Shown in pieces: positions 28,901-41,686 of a DNA stretch of 64,000 nt. The stretch spans positions 14,198,001-14,262,000 of the forward strand of contig NC_088316.1 of assembly GCF_910592395.1 (NCBI RefSeq), read 5' to 3'. The notes under the pieces were generated by a model. That model was not told where the DNA came from, ran no database searches, and saw only the letters and a list, made by a program, of their open reading frames with translations. Each line of letters opens with the position of its first letter. The first letter of the stretch is position 1. Made by a program: the position numbers and the translations under genes. This stretch comes from Lineus longissimus. Its lineage: Eukaryota > Nemertea > Pilidiophora > Heteronemertea > Lineidae.

Positions 28901-31900
28901 GAGAACAAGTATAACTGTTATGTCTGTCTAATCTTCTTTAAGAAGAGTGTAGGCAGGAGCAGGGGTCAATTTGGTGATATTTGGGTGACTTATATTTACC
29001 CAGTTAGAAGATTGGGTCATGTTTGTTTTAGATTTACTGTGATTGTGAAGACAGACACCTGACAGACACTACAGGCAACTTCGTGTAACTTAATCTGCTC
29101 TAACAGACTCATGCATATAGTCTTCCAGTAACATTGACAGTGAATGCAACAATTATCATTACAGTATAAGCCTTGTTCACAGCAGTTGCCATCAGCAGTG
29201 ATGCTAAATTAAAGTCAGGCGCCGAAATCATGAGGTAGGTTTTATACTGGGAAGCCATTTTGTGTACTGTCTAGATAAAGCGCAGTGCAGCATTCTCAAC
29301 TGTACTGGAACTTCTGTGTCCCACCTTCATGCCATTCAGTTTCACTTTACTACTGGAAAAGCACAGGCCCTCTCACCAAAGTAAACACTACTTTCATTTT
29401 CACTAGACATACAATTAAAACTGCCCCTGAACATTACAAATACATTCTACCGTAATTGCGGTAATGACCATCATCACTGCATACGGAATCAATTAAAAAG
29501 TGATACAATAACAATTGATTCAACCAGTATCTCGGTCAATGACAGCCAGAGATACCCGTTTATTGAGAATTTATAGACTTGAGACAAGACAGGACTTCAC
29601 AAATGTTCATAAATTAATCAGTCTGATTTCAGCTATCAGGCTTACCTCCTATTCAAACAACATTATAATAGCATAATATAAGTGAAGACACTAGCCAACG
29701 GTCACAATTGACAAATGAGTCAGACTCAGTTTTTTTTAAACAGCAGACTATGACAATACCCACCAAGAAATATCAACAAAGGTTGTGATGAGCAGTCAGC
29801 TGTCAGCGCTCACTACCGTACCGATGTGCCTTCATTTTAGTACAACCCCAACCAGACTGCTATACCTCACTCTGTAGCCTGAAGAAATATCGACCAGACT
29901 CAACCAGTAAGATTACATGACAAGGGTTAACCTCTGGGATTTCACGCATAATAGCCCATGGGTCACCAGCGGCAGCGATCCTGTAGAACCGTTATGATAG
30001 ATTAACGTATCAACCTTGATCTAATTCATTAGTCATTGGCAAATTTATTAGATGATTTAGAAAATGGGCCTCGGTGATGCTGGATGGAAGAATGGCGATA
30101 AGCGAGCATGTGTGAATCACATCACATCATGAGAGTTAACACCCTATACCAACGGATGATCTGTGGGCTGATGATCCATCACAATCAAAAACGGAGGTGA
30201 CTTGAAATTGGCACATGAGTGATGGTGGGATGCGGATACATGCCTGCAGTGCTGTGAGAATGCACAGCATGAATCACCAACACATCACACCATGCATACA
30301 ACACATGTACACTCCTGTGCGTTCGCGATGTGGTACAAACGTCCTGGAAGTCAGGACGATGAACTCTGACCTGACAACCCCTCCCATTAAAGCATAATTA
30401 TCTCACATTTCATCATGACTTCAACTAATTTGGAAATTCCATATCTAGAGCACCATATTCCATTTCTATCATCATACGCCCATGTTATCATATATATTAG
30501 TCTGTAGAAATCATAGCCACATGTGTGAATGTCGCTAGCACATGCTCAGACATAGCTGACTTTTATTGATCCCCACATATTCCCAAGTCTTTCAGATTTT
30601 ATCATATCCTGGCCGAGCCAAGAGGAGCAGCATCGTTGAGATGAGTCGAGGGAAGGAAATATGTAAAAGGTAGTCCTCAGACACAACATGGACATTGCTA
30701 GTTGATCCCTGACAATAATGTTGGACTCAGAATTGTGATAATTGCAAAATCATCCTCAATGAGGGAGAAGCAAGAGATGAGATTCTGCAGCGCCTAGTTA
30801 TAATTTCAATTCAGCCCAAATTGGTCTTTGACTAGTTTGAGGACAAAGTCACAACGGGAAAGGTGGGATAAGTTCACTTTAATGCTGTACTTAAGTTAAC
30901 CAGATTGATACCAATTTCATGAATCCATCACGACTAGTACTTTACAACAAAATGTTATTGAAACTGGAACGTTCTCTGTTTGCAGAGACAATATGATTTA
31001 TGGGAAAGATTTTGACGGACCACGTACACAGCAGCCTGACTGAGAGGCATGACTGTCCCGGCCAGACAGATTTATATTTCATGAAATCGATCGCAAGGAG
31101 AACGCAGCATCACTCATCCACTGAAAGATGGCAACGATCGAAGGCAAGGAAATTCGTATGCTGTGGATCGGATGAAAGTTTTCAGATATCATGATTAATG
31201 AGGAGGATTTTGATAACGCCGTGATTTCTGAAGTAATGCCAGTTCACAGAGAGTTATGTTTTACAAATTTTAAAGCTGATATGAATAGCGTCATCCCTTG
31301 TACCTGACATGACTGATATCAATATCGCATTGAGAGAAGATTCACATGCGAATTGAGATGAATCAGATTGGAACACTATGAAATCAAGAAGTCTGGCTTC
31401 CCACTGATTTATGGGAGAACTATGCAGCTAGACTTCCCGTAATCCTGCATGACTCAATCATGCACTCTGATTCCAAGCTACAAGTTCTCATGTGGTTAAA
31501 CATGTCGAACATGCAATATTATACCTCAGAGTGTCAAGCAGATAGATTTTGTAAAAAGCTGGGGCAGGGTTTGAATACCACTACCAGGGACAAGGTTACT
31601 AAACCAGGGACATTAGGTTTGAAGCACACTTTTACATAGAATAGAAAAACGAAACCTAACTGGTAACTCATTATGACCAGCAATTATTTCATACTAGCAT
31701 TATCATTTTATCCCTAACTTTTGGCTTCAGCCTCATGCTTCCGCTTCCATTTTACATAAAATATATGAATGGCTGAGATATCGACCAGGGATTATTCCAT
31801 ATTCTGGTGCAGCCCATACAACCATGAATGAATGAGAGCTAAAGAATCATTGTCAGTCCTGGTGCGCCCTAGCTATACATGAAGAAACCATACACTGCAA

Positions 31901-34900
31901 CATATGCAGGGTTATCTGGTTATGGAGAGGAAGCCATGAAATATTCAGTTGTTGAATGATATTATCGGCTGAGGTGTGACAAGACAGGTTTTCTGGAATG
32001 TCATGAATCAGGCCGACGCATATACAAAGGACTCAAAGCGACATTTTCTGGGATTTCTTATTTGGTTGAAGAGAACATTTTGACAATAAAACATTCCCAT
32101 ATCCATTTACTGAATGCCTAGAGTAGCCTAAAATACAAACGGAGAGTTAGAAGAAACAGTTGAATCGTAGGGTCCTTTTTACAGGACCACAATTTAGTTT
32201 TAAACTCTTTTTGTGCAGCCACTTTATGTGGACTGTCTCCGCCTGTGTGGATTGTCACCGCAGGAAAGCAAGAAAAGAACTTACCTTAGCACCACCTATT
32301 TGCTCCTTCCTGAACGATTCAAGCGGCTGCACGAACTGGATGAATGCTTGGTCCAACTGAAACGAGATTATGATATTGTGAGTTGCTAGAATACATTAAG
32401 AAGTCTGTCCACAGAAACCATTGTTGCAAGTCTCTTTCATGGAGGATCAAGTCATGTCATGGCTGACATCGATTCATATTTCCAACCCAACAACTCTTAC
32501 TACAACTATTCAGAACAAATAAGGGCTCCGTACATGTACCACGAGGTGCAGTAGAACCTTGCTTAGAGGACACCTCTCTATAAAGGACAGCCACTCTGTT
32601 AAGGACACTACACTAGTTGTTGTCCCGAAGTGGATGTTTCAATTCAATTTGACCTCTCTAATTTCGACACCTCTCCATTAAGGACAGCACTTGTCAGTCC
32701 CGAGGGTGTCCTTAAGAGAGAGGTTCTTCTGTATAGCTTTCACCGAATCGTGTCCAGTTTGACGGTAAACCTCATTAGCAAAAGACCACTTGTATGCAAA
32801 TCAAGCAAAATTGCTACAACTCTCTGCGAAGAGTGAAGTAGATGCTAAGATGAGAACATCGGCTGACTAATGAAGCTGCGGTGCATCCTTGGGAAATTCA
32901 ACAGGTTTCCAACCACTAGCAGACTTGAACATGAATCTCTCGTTCAATTATCAAGAACAAATCACCAGACATGAAAGTTTCTGTGACAGTACTTGATACT
33001 GTAAACCCCTTCATTTTTGCAGGCATATTGGTATTTTCATGAGAGGAAGTACAATCGCAAACTTCAGAGACAGAGGAGCAAAATGCATCCATTCGTGTAA
33101 ATAAATCAAGGACGCATATTCTGAAAACAATGTCTTAACACAAAATATAGGGCATTTATAAATTACAGCAATCGGAGCAATCAGAGTCTTTTTTGTATAC
33201 ACACGATTAAAGACTTCAGACTACCATTTGCTGGGAATTCCAACAGGTTTCCATACTTGTCACCGTATAATCAAATTCAAAGCAAGCTTTGTTGTCTTTC
33301 AAAGCGAGGAACATGTGTTTCTCCTCTGATTTCATGTATCACTCACCAAGCATGAAGAGAGGTTGGTTTTACCACCAAGGTGGCATCAAGCTCAGGTGAG
33401 GACTTCACACAGGCTGCATTAGAAAAACACTTCCATAACTCAGAATCTTTCCGTCGCTTTACATGATCAATCATGATTTTTAACTTCTATGTGGTTTGAA
33501 AGTGTCAATGTTTTGGGAATCCTTTATGTGCTTTGGAAGCCGACTCCACAGCCCACAGGCAGTGAAGCTGCGGTTCCCAAAGTTTGTCGTTGCTTGTTTC
33601 TCACAAAGGACAAATGAGCCAGATCAGTGTTGTTCGTGTAACTCTCTTAATGTGCAGAAGTGCCTGCAGTTACAATGGCACAGAATGCCTCTACACTTGA
33701 ATATCTGCAAGCAGATTTTGAACTCAATCTGAGCAGAGACTAGGAGCAAGTGTAACTTGCACAGTTTCCGTATAATGTACCATTAAATCACGCTGCCTTC
33801 TCTTGACTAACTGACTGCAATATCCAATTGCACTGCTTCAGTGGTAAACCTTGCACAACCATTTCTTTACCAAAAGGCAAACACTCCTAGAAAATACCTA
33901 CCATTCGATCGCGCTCATCTTCAATGGCAGCAATAAGTTTACCGAATTCTTTTAAAGATTCAGCTAAAACAGAAAATTTCATAAGTCTTTATATTGATCA
34001 ACACATAAATAATACATTTTTTTTACATGAGAAATCAGACAAGAAATTTAAGTTCAATTGAATGTGTTTATTTTTAAACATCTCAAATCAGCTGACAGGC
34101 TGAGGCATGTCAGAAATTTTCTGTCAGACTATTTAAAATGATACCGGGTAATTGATTTCAAGCACTCACTTAATGCCAGAAATGAAATTTCTTGCAAGAA
34201 ATTAGATTTTAGATTTTATATGCCGATAATTGATGTCATTTTAAGAGCAGGGCAGTAAAAGAGCTCAAAACTACTTCTGCTTGGCAGCAGTAATAGGCAC
34301 AATTTTCTGTTGAATCTGTAAAATAAACAATTTTCATGAAATGATTGTCGGTTGGGATAAGGAACCCTGCCTATATCAACTTTGCGGTCAGAACTGTAAT
34401 TGTAAGCTTTCTGAGGCTGGAGAAAATATTCTAGTCCTATTTGATGATTTGGATACGATGCTCAGACAGTATTCTTATTCCATCAACTCGGGTTAGGCAA
34501 ACTACGCACCTATACACATCTCATCATCAGTTTGTTCATCTCCAATGGTTTCGAACTTGAAGTCTATCAAGATTTTTGAGAAATTTCTTTGTGCTCTTGA
34601 TAAGTCTGGAAATATAGAAAGCAGTGATTGTATTACTATTAGCATGACGTTTTGATACTCAACGATAATCAGAAAAAAATTCATCTCAAAAAATCTTTTG
34701 ATGGAAAGACCGGCCTAGACTATCTCCACCCTCCTGAAAAACATCCACAGTCAGTATCAGTATGTAGTGTTACCAGGAATGCTGGAGTGTAGACTATATG
34801 CTGACGAGGGAAAAAATCTCCAATTGTGGCTGTATTGATGAATCCCAAGTCAGCAGCTTGTAAATATTCATAATGAAATGGTTTCGTGTAAGGCTGGCCT

Positions 34901-36942
34901 GGATGACAGATGTTAACTCAGGTTGAGACTGAACCCGACATCGTGATGTTTTACTCAATAGAGACTTGTCCTGGAGGATTATGGGACATCTAAACTCGTT
35001 TTATAGTAAAACACCTATTTTTTTACAGATTTCATCACCCAACTTGATCTCAAGGAAATACAAATCATGGAAATAGTTTTTTGACTGGGAAAACCATGAG
35101 AAATTTTCTAGCATATTTGACAAAGAGCCAGTTCTTGAGGAGATGCAGGAAACTCACAATATGTTGTCACCTCAAATATAAAATTACTAAGGTACATATG
35201 TTACATTGATAAAATATGGAAGAGAGGAGTCAGTGTTTTCGTGGATAAAAGCCAGCAACACTCATAAAATAGAGTGGACGCCACATACTCCTACAGGAAT
35301 ACAGCGTTCTCTTCTAATTGCCACACACAGCTATTTCCTCGACAGTTTTCTGGTGGACGGTTGACTCATACCGAGGGTAGTATGGAGACTTTTTACTCCG
35401 TTACCATGGCAACCAGCGTTGTTGTGCATGTGAAGAATAAGTGCCGAGATGCTGCCTGGATCTTGAAGCAGCCGGTGAGGAGGAATGAGATAGTTGAGTA
35501 GAAACATACATATGTCTATGAGGAGACCATTTCTGAACCTTATTGCGGAGATGAACATACATTTCTGTTTATTGACAGAACAACAAATTTCCCGCTAGAA
35601 GGAAGTACATTGTATATTGGATTCTCTCATGATGCAGGGGTTGCAGAATGTTGTGAGAAGAATGGACTGCAATTCTGGTTTTGGCACAGAAATAAGAGAC
35701 TTGTCTATCATCGTGCACAGGTTTGACAAAATTTATTGATGCAGATCGTACTAAATTAAGCGGAAGCAGGGTTGAATATCACTGTGACTGAGGAACAAGA
35801 TATTTGCCCTCTACTCTTTTGACTAGACACCCTGCTTCCTGTATAAGGCCATGATATAACCTTTTAAATGCAAGAATCCCTGAATAGGTTGATCAGAATC
35901 TTTTCTCTATCAGTAGGCCTACTGCAGTCACAAAGTTTTCAAACTTGGTCATGAATGCTTTCAAATGAAACCTTCCATGATTTTGAAGTGGTGATATGGG
36001 AACACTATAGTCTATGACAGAATGGAGCAAACATTTCCTAAGCTGCAAGTAACCTGGTACTAATAGTTTCTCTTTTTTAAAAATGAATAATGCTTTTACG
36101 ATAAAGCCGTCAGACATTGCCTTACGAGCCACTGTCTCGCGACTTTGACGCGTGACTGTGAAGATCTATTGTAAAGATGGTTTGTTTTCCCGACCCTAGG
36201 TGCCAGGCCTATCTGGCAAGAGCCTACGGACAATTTCGTAGAAGACGAACAAAATGCGCACACACAGAACATGTGAGAATGCTTAAGCCAACACACATGT
36301 TGTATATTTACTTTGGACAATGCCGAAAATGCTATAAGCCACTGTGACAGTTTGTTCCAGATGAAATGCATGACTGGTCAGCACAAAATTAACTTTTTTG
36401 AAACCGTCTATCGAAAAATAAAGCATATTGTGCCGAGACACCCAATTACAATTGCAACAATGCGTCGGATGACCTTCCTTCATTCTTGATACTGATTTGA
36501 TTCATGATGATGTTCAGCTTCGCTTGACTCAAGACCTGGTCCTGGATCCGGCGTCTGGACACGTCATCTCAACATTTGATGATTTGTCTGTCTGACCATC
36601 CATCCCATTGGCGAGGCCGAGGACTCAGGAATGATATGCATCATCATCACGCTTGCACTCAACTTGTGACACTTGCTGCAAGATCAGCAGGTTAAGTCAT
36701 CATCTATAAACAGTAGACAACTAAGTAAACATTCACAAATCAATAAACACCATTATTATGGAGGAATAGACATTTTGTTCACACTTACTTCTGGCTGCAC
36801 TGAGCAGGTCTTTGCACTCTGCAATGAGATGCTTGATAGACTTGCTTGTTCGCTCCAACTCTTTTTCATGCTGGTGAAGTTTATCCCGAAAATACGGACT
36901 ATCAACCAAGCAGTCACTAAACTCCAATGTCTGAAGACCCAT
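4184..36942 (-). CDS. Graf (ARHGAP26/10/42-like): GRAF-family Rho GTPase-activating protein (BAR-PH-RhoGAP-SH3), complete, 22 core exons
   Basis: The protein begins [19 protein letters not shown], closely matching the start of vertebrate ARHGAP26. Coding exons, in transcript order: 36942-36789, 34605-34510, 33963-33902, 32356-32285, 26930-26826, 26179-26069, 25848-25744, 25339-25277, 22675-22600, 22259-22153, 21858-21818, 21430-21292, 21011-20978, 19540-19403, 19277-19140, 18919-18814, 17799-17640, 17449-16984, 16549-16385, 8809-8740, 4977-4895, 4275-4184. All have AG/GT borders. Lengths sum to 2,583 nt (860 aa plus stop) with every phase consistent. Human family members are about 785-875 aa. 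By family knowledge, GRAF proteins bind curved PI(4,5)P2 membranes through BAR-PH, stimulate GTP hydrolysis on RhoA/Cdc42, and bind FAK and dynamin through SH3 in clathrin-independent endocytosis. OPHN1 is less likely because it lacks the SH3 domain. Noncoding 5' exons and the polyadenylation site are not resolved. Confidence 0.94.
6191..6241 (-). CDS. candidate 51-bp GRAF cassette exon (phase 2-2), Ser/Thr-rich
   Basis: The acceptor (GATTTCTTCCAG) and strong donor (GTATGTAG) bound 51 nt encoding [16 protein letters not shown], compositionally like the rest of the linker. Phase 2-2 fits the intron between the 8809-8740 exon and the SH3 exons. Confidence 0.52.
7444..7485 (-). CDS. candidate 42-bp GRAF cassette exon (phase 2-2)
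   Basis: The acceptor (TTTGGTTTTAG) and strong donor (GTAAGATG) bound 42 nt encoding [15 protein letters not shown]. This basic, Ser-rich peptide resembles a phosphorylatable linker. Phase is 2-2, as required. Confidence 0.5.
8005..8025 (-). CDS. candidate 21-bp GRAF microexon (phase 2-2)
   Basis: The acceptor (TTTCTGCCTTCTAG) and consensus donor (GTAAGTC) bound 21 nt encoding DVKKHAN in the host phase. Both splice sites are close to consensus. Confidence 0.48.
8235..8249 (-). CDS. candidate 15-bp GRAF microexon (phase 2-2)
   Basis: A strong acceptor (TTTTCTTCCTGGCAG) and strong donor (GTAAGATG) bound 15 nt that add KSYLS just before the SH3 domain without shifting frame. Vertebrate neural microexons are of this size and often sit next to SH3 domains. 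Confidence 0.42.
   Translation of the reverse strand, partial: KILS
8740..17449 (-). CDS. GRAF Ser/Thr/Pro-rich linker exons (exons 18-20) and the cassette-rich introns
   Basis: Core linker exons are 17449-16984 (residues 570-724; repeated Met-Ser segments, Ser clusters and an Asn-Ser stretch ending [17 protein letters not shown]), 16549-16385 (Ser-rich, ending [10 protein letters not shown]) and 8809-8740 ([19 protein letters not shown], Gly/Pro-rich). The 8809-8740 exon is the phase adaptor (1 to 2) that joins to the SH3 exons. The segment is low-complexity and probably disordered, as in vertebrate GRAFs, where it varies by splicing. The flanking introns (8810-16384 and 4978-8739) hold several candidate cassette exons, listed separately. 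Confidence 0.85.
9535..9885 (+). repeat. degenerate tandem repeat (about 30-35 bp unit, roughly ten copies) in a GRAF intron
   Basis: Recurring GTCGGCAACCAGCCCATTTC-like units, spaced by CTTTTAG or similar, run through this stretch with much decay. Confidence 0.6.
10031..10063 (-). CDS. candidate 33-bp GRAF cassette exon (phase 1-1)
   Basis: An excellent acceptor (TGTCTTTTTTTAG) and a moderate donor (GTATTT) enclose 33 nt in phase 1-1, encoding [11 protein letters not shown]. Length and phase fit the host intron. Confidence 0.4.
10646..10663 (-). CDS. possible 18-bp GRAF microexon (phase 1-1)
   Basis: AG and GTTAGT borders enclose 18 nt encoding FGRKK in the required frame. The pyrimidine tract is modest and the exon is very short, so this could be chance. 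Confidence 0.22.
11779..11832 (-). CDS. candidate 54-bp GRAF cassette exon encoding a hydrophobic segment
   Basis: The acceptor (CCTTATTTTAG) and donor (GTAAGG) bound 54 nt, phase 1-1, encoding [17 protein letters not shown]. This is a strongly hydrophobic run placed between linker and SH3. Human ARHGAP26 long isoforms also carry a hydrophobic insertion at about this place, which supports a real exon. The run is short for a full membrane span. Confidence 0.48.
12116..12152 (-). CDS. candidate 37-bp GRAF alternative exon (phase 1-2)
   Basis: The acceptor (CATTCACAG) and strong donor (GTAAGACT) enclose 37 nt, open in the required frame ([11 protein letters not shown]). Its phase, 1 to 2, is the same as that of the 8809-8740 exon, so it could only be used in place of that exon. 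Weak on its own. Confidence 0.3.
12998..13102 (-). CDS. candidate 105-bp GRAF cassette exon (phase 1-1)
   Basis: The acceptor follows a strong pyrimidine tract (TTCTCTCCCCAG). A donor GTAGGG closes a 105-nt open exon of the correct phase, encoding a peptide that contains [19 protein letters not shown] second, better donor (GTAAGAT) lies further on and would extend the exon to 12961 (142 nt, phase 1 to 2). That version could replace the 8809-8740 exon. Adding the 105-nt version would give an 895-residue protein. Confidence 0.5.
15942..15974 (-). CDS. candidate 33-bp GRAF cassette exon (phase 1-1) with a DPF tripeptide
   Basis: A good acceptor (pyrimidine tract then GCAG) and a strong donor (GTAAGTT) bound 33 nt that fit the phase-1 host intron. 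The encoded peptide is roughly [14 protein letters not shown] is a known short motif for the AP-2 alpha appendage, which would suit an endocytic protein, but this is inference. Not supported by transcript data here. Confidence 0.45.
16595..16690 (-). repeat. possible degenerate tRNA-derived SINE
   Basis: On the minus strand a B-box-like GGGTTCGGTCCC lies about 40 nt after an A-box-like TGGTGGCTAAAAAC. Both are imperfect. No target-site duplication is clear. Confidence 0.3.
17640..19540 (-). CDS. GRAF RhoGAP catalytic exons (exons 14-17)
   Basis: Four exons (19540-19403, 19277-19140, 18919-18814, 17799-17640) encode residues of about 389-569. The catalytic arginine finger is expected at Arg418 in the motif EQGLYRVVG. 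It is followed by [35 protein letters not shown] and [19 protein letters not shown], the signature helices that contact the GTPase. The usual Lys/Asn/Pro residues of the active site (K in [14 protein letters not shown] in MNVANIG, P in FGPTLMRP) are present, so the domain looks competent. The family acts mainly on RhoA and Cdc42; specificity cannot be read from the sequence. Confidence 0.94.
17860..18700 (-). repeat. about three diverged direct copies of a 300-350 bp segment in a GRAF intron
   Basis: GGAACTGCTGCCA..ACCTGAGAATG and a later ..TTCACC..AAAA.CTTTTGCATT..TCAATAAAAAAT pattern recur near 17880-18080, 18235-18430 and, more faintly, 18630-18690. This reads as old intronic tandem duplication. 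Confidence 0.5.
21292..22675 (-). CDS. GRAF PH-domain exons (exons 9-12)
   Basis: Four exons (22675-22600, 22259-22153, 21858-21818, 21430-21292) encode residues of about 257-377. The first strand reads [12 protein letters not shown], then [18 protein letters not shown], the [18 protein letters not shown] segment, and finally the C-terminal helix [16 protein letters not shown]. The invariant PH tryptophan is the W of RRLWLDAM. The 41-bp exon 21858-21818 is easily missed but is required for phase: it turns a phase-0 end into phase 2. The intron between exons 9 and 10 carries a tRNA-derived SINE. The 34-bp exon 21011-20978 ([11 protein letters not shown]) follows and joins PH to RhoGAP. Confidence 0.93.
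22330..22556 (-). mobile_element. tRNA-derived SINE
   Basis: On the minus strand an A-box region (CCCTAGTGGTTAGCAC) is followed by a perfect B box (GGGTTCGATCCCGGG), then a non-tRNA body. This is the classic tRNA-SINE head. It sits inside a GRAF PH-domain intron, in the same orientation as the gene. Confidence 0.7.
23771..23788 (-). CDS. candidate 18-bp GRAF microexon between BAR and PH (phase 0-0)
   Basis: The acceptor (TGCATGTTTCAG) and excellent donor (GTAAGTAAAG) bound 18 nt reading DFNSED. The host intron (25276 to 22676) is phase 0-0, so inclusion would give LMKKMLE-DFNSED-KPENSE: an acidic insertion in the BAR-PH hinge. Confidence 0.45.
25277..36942 (-). CDS. GRAF BAR-domain exons (exons 1-8, residues 1-256)
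   Basis: These eight exons encode the N-terminal BAR domain (about residues 20-225), an antiparallel helical dimer that senses membrane curvature. Landmarks include the [20 protein letters not shown] segment (spliced from 34605-34510 into 33963-33902), [10 protein letters not shown] at the end of 32356-32285, [12 protein letters not shown] in 26179-26069 and [14 protein letters not shown] in 25848-25744. Each aligns with human ARHGAP26 in the same order. The intron between 32285 and 26930 is about 5.4 kb. It contains a pogo-like MITE just downstream of the 32356-32285 exon's acceptor side and many chance open frames, but no further exon that I can defend. Confidence 0.92.
25383..25416 (+). 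repeat. G-rich tract (GGTGGGGGG)n
   Basis: Multiple runs of six G separated by T or A give G-quadruplex potential on the plus strand. It is intronic in GRAF, 44 bp upstream of the 25339-25277 exon in transcript direction. Confidence 0.8.
26397..26740. mobile_element. MITE with TTAAAGGGAACTG terminal inverted repeats
   Basis: The left end TTAAAGGGAACTGGAAC and right end GTTTCAGTTCCCTTTAA are inverted copies with one mismatch. They suggest a TTAA target, as in piggyBac-like elements. The interior (about 310 bp) is CpG-richer than its surroundings and non-coding. It lies in the GRAF BAR intron between exons 26930-26826 and 26179-26069. Confidence 0.6.
32549..32731. mobile_element. pogo/Tigger-like MITE
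   Basis: The left end CAGTAGAACCTTGCTTAGAG and right end (reverse complement) CAGAAGAACCTCTCTCTTAAG, both followed by GGACACC, resemble pogo/Tigger termini. Further internal partial copies (CTCTCTATAAAGGACA, CTCTCCATTAAGGACA) also occur. Confidence 0.5.
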
Positions 36943-37058
36943 TCTGGGTTATTATTATAGAAATAGTCTCCACATTTAGGGTGTATTCATAAAAAAATTA
37001 AAGCTGTCAAACTGTCTTCAACATGCAAAATTGTAAATATGGCGCGCCTTATGCCCTC

Positions 37059-37070
37059 TGCGCATGCGCT
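37059..37070. promoter_or_regulatory. NRF1-like palindromic site upstream of GRAF
   Basis: TGCGCATGCGCT matches the core of the NRF1 consensus (GCGCATGCGC palindrome). It lies about 117 bp upstream of the GRAF start codon in a locally GC-richer patch. The assignment as part of the GRAF promoter is inference. Confidence 0.4.
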
Positions 37071-37397
37071 AGATAAGCTCACCGCTTCCTGGTTTAGGGT
37101 CAATGTTATATCCGATCCGCGTTAGCAGGTCATGTGATCTTCGAGATTTCGCGGGGATATAAAATAAACGCACACGTGTGTGCAATTGGGGACTACATGG
37201 ACTTAGTTAGGAGCTAGGGGTGAAATATATTGGTGGCATTCATTTTACCAGCCTTATAGGGGATGGGGACTGTGTTGACGGTATCATATAGATATACGCG
37301 TACAGTCTGAGAATAACATTAAAGCCGAGGGGGACAATTTTTTAGGACCGTACACTATGACTGTACATTTTCACGATTATTTGCATAGGGACCTTTG

Positions 37398-37444
37398 CAT
37401 AGGGGGAGGGGGAGGGGGAGGGGGAGGGGAGTGGAGGGGGAGGG
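37398..37444 (+). repeat. G-rich (GGGGGA)n simple repeat
   Basis: About seven imperfect GGGGGA units occur in a row, giving more than four G-runs on the plus strand and so G-quadruplex potential. It lies between two divergent genes. Confidence 0.8.
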
Positions 37445-39025
37445 GACGATCTAAAAAACAACTTTTATTTCATGCATGTCCTATAGCCTATACCTCCATG
37501 GATAGGCCAACAGAGTACCTACGTACATGTACATAGCTCAGCCTAAGGCAGTAGGCCCTGGTGTGCATGTCATCTAGAGCACACATGGTGATATGTTAGG
37601 TCATTCCAAGACAGCAGGCCCAGATAACGGCTGTGGGAGAGAGAAGGCTGTGAATGTCTTCCAGAAAATTGTGAGATGCTAGCTTAGACCATGTCAGATT
37701 AGAATACATGTACTGGAATAACATCCAGCTGATGCATATCAGGGAAGTAAGCTCAATCAAAGGAAAAGGGTCAGGGCCTTTGGCAAAAGTCATTTCTAAA
37801 GAACACACAGTCATCCCGAGCAGATATACAAAAAATTTTGAGGGCCACGTAGGACATTTGAGTTTGGGATTGGCCATGTATCATGATCATTTTTTCTAGG
37901 TACTCATTAATTTTTGTCCCAGCTATGGTGGTAGGCTATGAGCTGTGGTAGTGTCATTGATAATAAACCATGCCTTTGAGGATAGGTTTTAGGACATAGT
38001 CAATTGAGAGAGTAAGTACCACAGACTGCCCAAAAAAGTTGGTTGTGACAGTGCTCTGTCACACTGCCGTGTTAGTCTCTGCTTTTTAAGGTGGCGTTTT
38101 TTATGTGTCTGTCAATATAGTTTACTTCTCATTCCTACACTCTGAGCTATCGGCCTACCATCAACGTCGAGGTAAGATTATAAAGCTGATGTTGTCCGTA
38201 AGTTGAATACCAGTATTATCTCATCCAGTAAGACAAGGGACCTGATTCGCCTTGAGTGAGGACAGAATTTTTGGGGACGAAGTATGAGGCTAAGGTCTCA
38301 TTAGGGAGGTTTTTTTATTCATGCGCGGCCCCCTCACAGTAGTTCCTAAAATCATTGATTTCTCGGTCCTCACAGTATGTCAGTGTTGATTCAGCAGTTG
38401 TTTTGGCAAAGACATGTTTTTTTTGAGTTTCTGAAACCTAGAGCGCAACTCAATAGGCGGCTAATAAGAAACTACGCATTTTACTGTTGTTGCCGACGTG
38501 TGTGTACACTGAACTTGGGATGTGCGTCGGCCCCGTGTTGAAATGCCGTCCAGTGCCAGTTGGTGCGTTTTTCGCTGATTTGTGCAAAATTCAACATATC
38601 TCAAAAGTTCAATGGTTGACCCTCGAGTTTTTTTAAATTTTTGTGTAGCGAAAGCAACTGTCTTTCATGGGAGAATGGTCACTGTAAGAATTATTCAGGA
38701 AGAAATGTATAATATTTGGGGTTTTTCATGATTGTCCGGCCCGATTGGCAATATTGCCATTTGGGATGGTGAACAGAGCTAGGAGCAAATGCGACGCTTA
38801 TGATTTATTTAAAGAAATAAAATGCCCGATTTAACATCCTGCAGAATCAGGGGAGTCGGGCGTTTCCAGTGATATACGACACAAATGGGTTGTCCACATA
38901 CATTCACTTTGGAAACGCATTTTAAAATAGATGTTACGTCCTGTTAATGGGGCACGTCATCATCGCGTACATTTGGGAAAAACTCCCTAACGAGACCTAA
39001 TTCGTCTTTCCCACGTAATGAACTG

Positions 39026-39103
39026 ATGGTGGCGTCACCTGTTATTTGTAGAAAGAACTCCGACATCCCTCGAAGTGTACATCGAGGATGTAACAAATCG
39101 CGG
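39026..39103 (+). promoter_or_regulatory. shared upstream hairpin element, ZNF330 copy
   Basis: This copy starts ATGGTGGCGTCACCTGTTA and ends GATGTAACAAATCGCG, 49 bp before the ZNF330 start codon. Its centre forms an imperfect hairpin: ACATCCCTCGA pairs with TCGAGGATGT across an AGTGTACA loop, with one bulged C. Close copies lie upstream of FAM114A and CCDC158 in gene orientation. The small open frame starting at its ATG is not conserved in frame between copies, so it is not coding. Confidence 0.7.
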
Positions 39104-39152
39104 GTCAAGGTCGTGACAGGTGCTCGCAAAATTTTCACAAAACCATCTAAAA

Positions 39153-41686
<2,534 letters not shown>

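Larger units (their letters stand above)
36943..39025. other. intergenic divergent-promoter interval between GRAF (-) and ZNF330 (+)
   Basis: No coding exon is seen. The interval holds the presumed GRAF 5' UTR/promoter near 36.95-37.2 kb, a run of GGGGGA units (37398-37444), a block similar to the FAM114A upstream region (38191-38290) and a pair of inverted arms (about 38276-38316 and 38975-39006). The hairpin element shared with two other genes follows at 39026-39103. Confidence 0.7.

Noticed and set aside
36177-36347. 56-codon Cys/Arg-rich frame ([18 protein letters not shown]) on the plus strand in GRAF intron 1
   Set aside because: Curious composition, but no homologue is recognised and it has no splice or promoter context.
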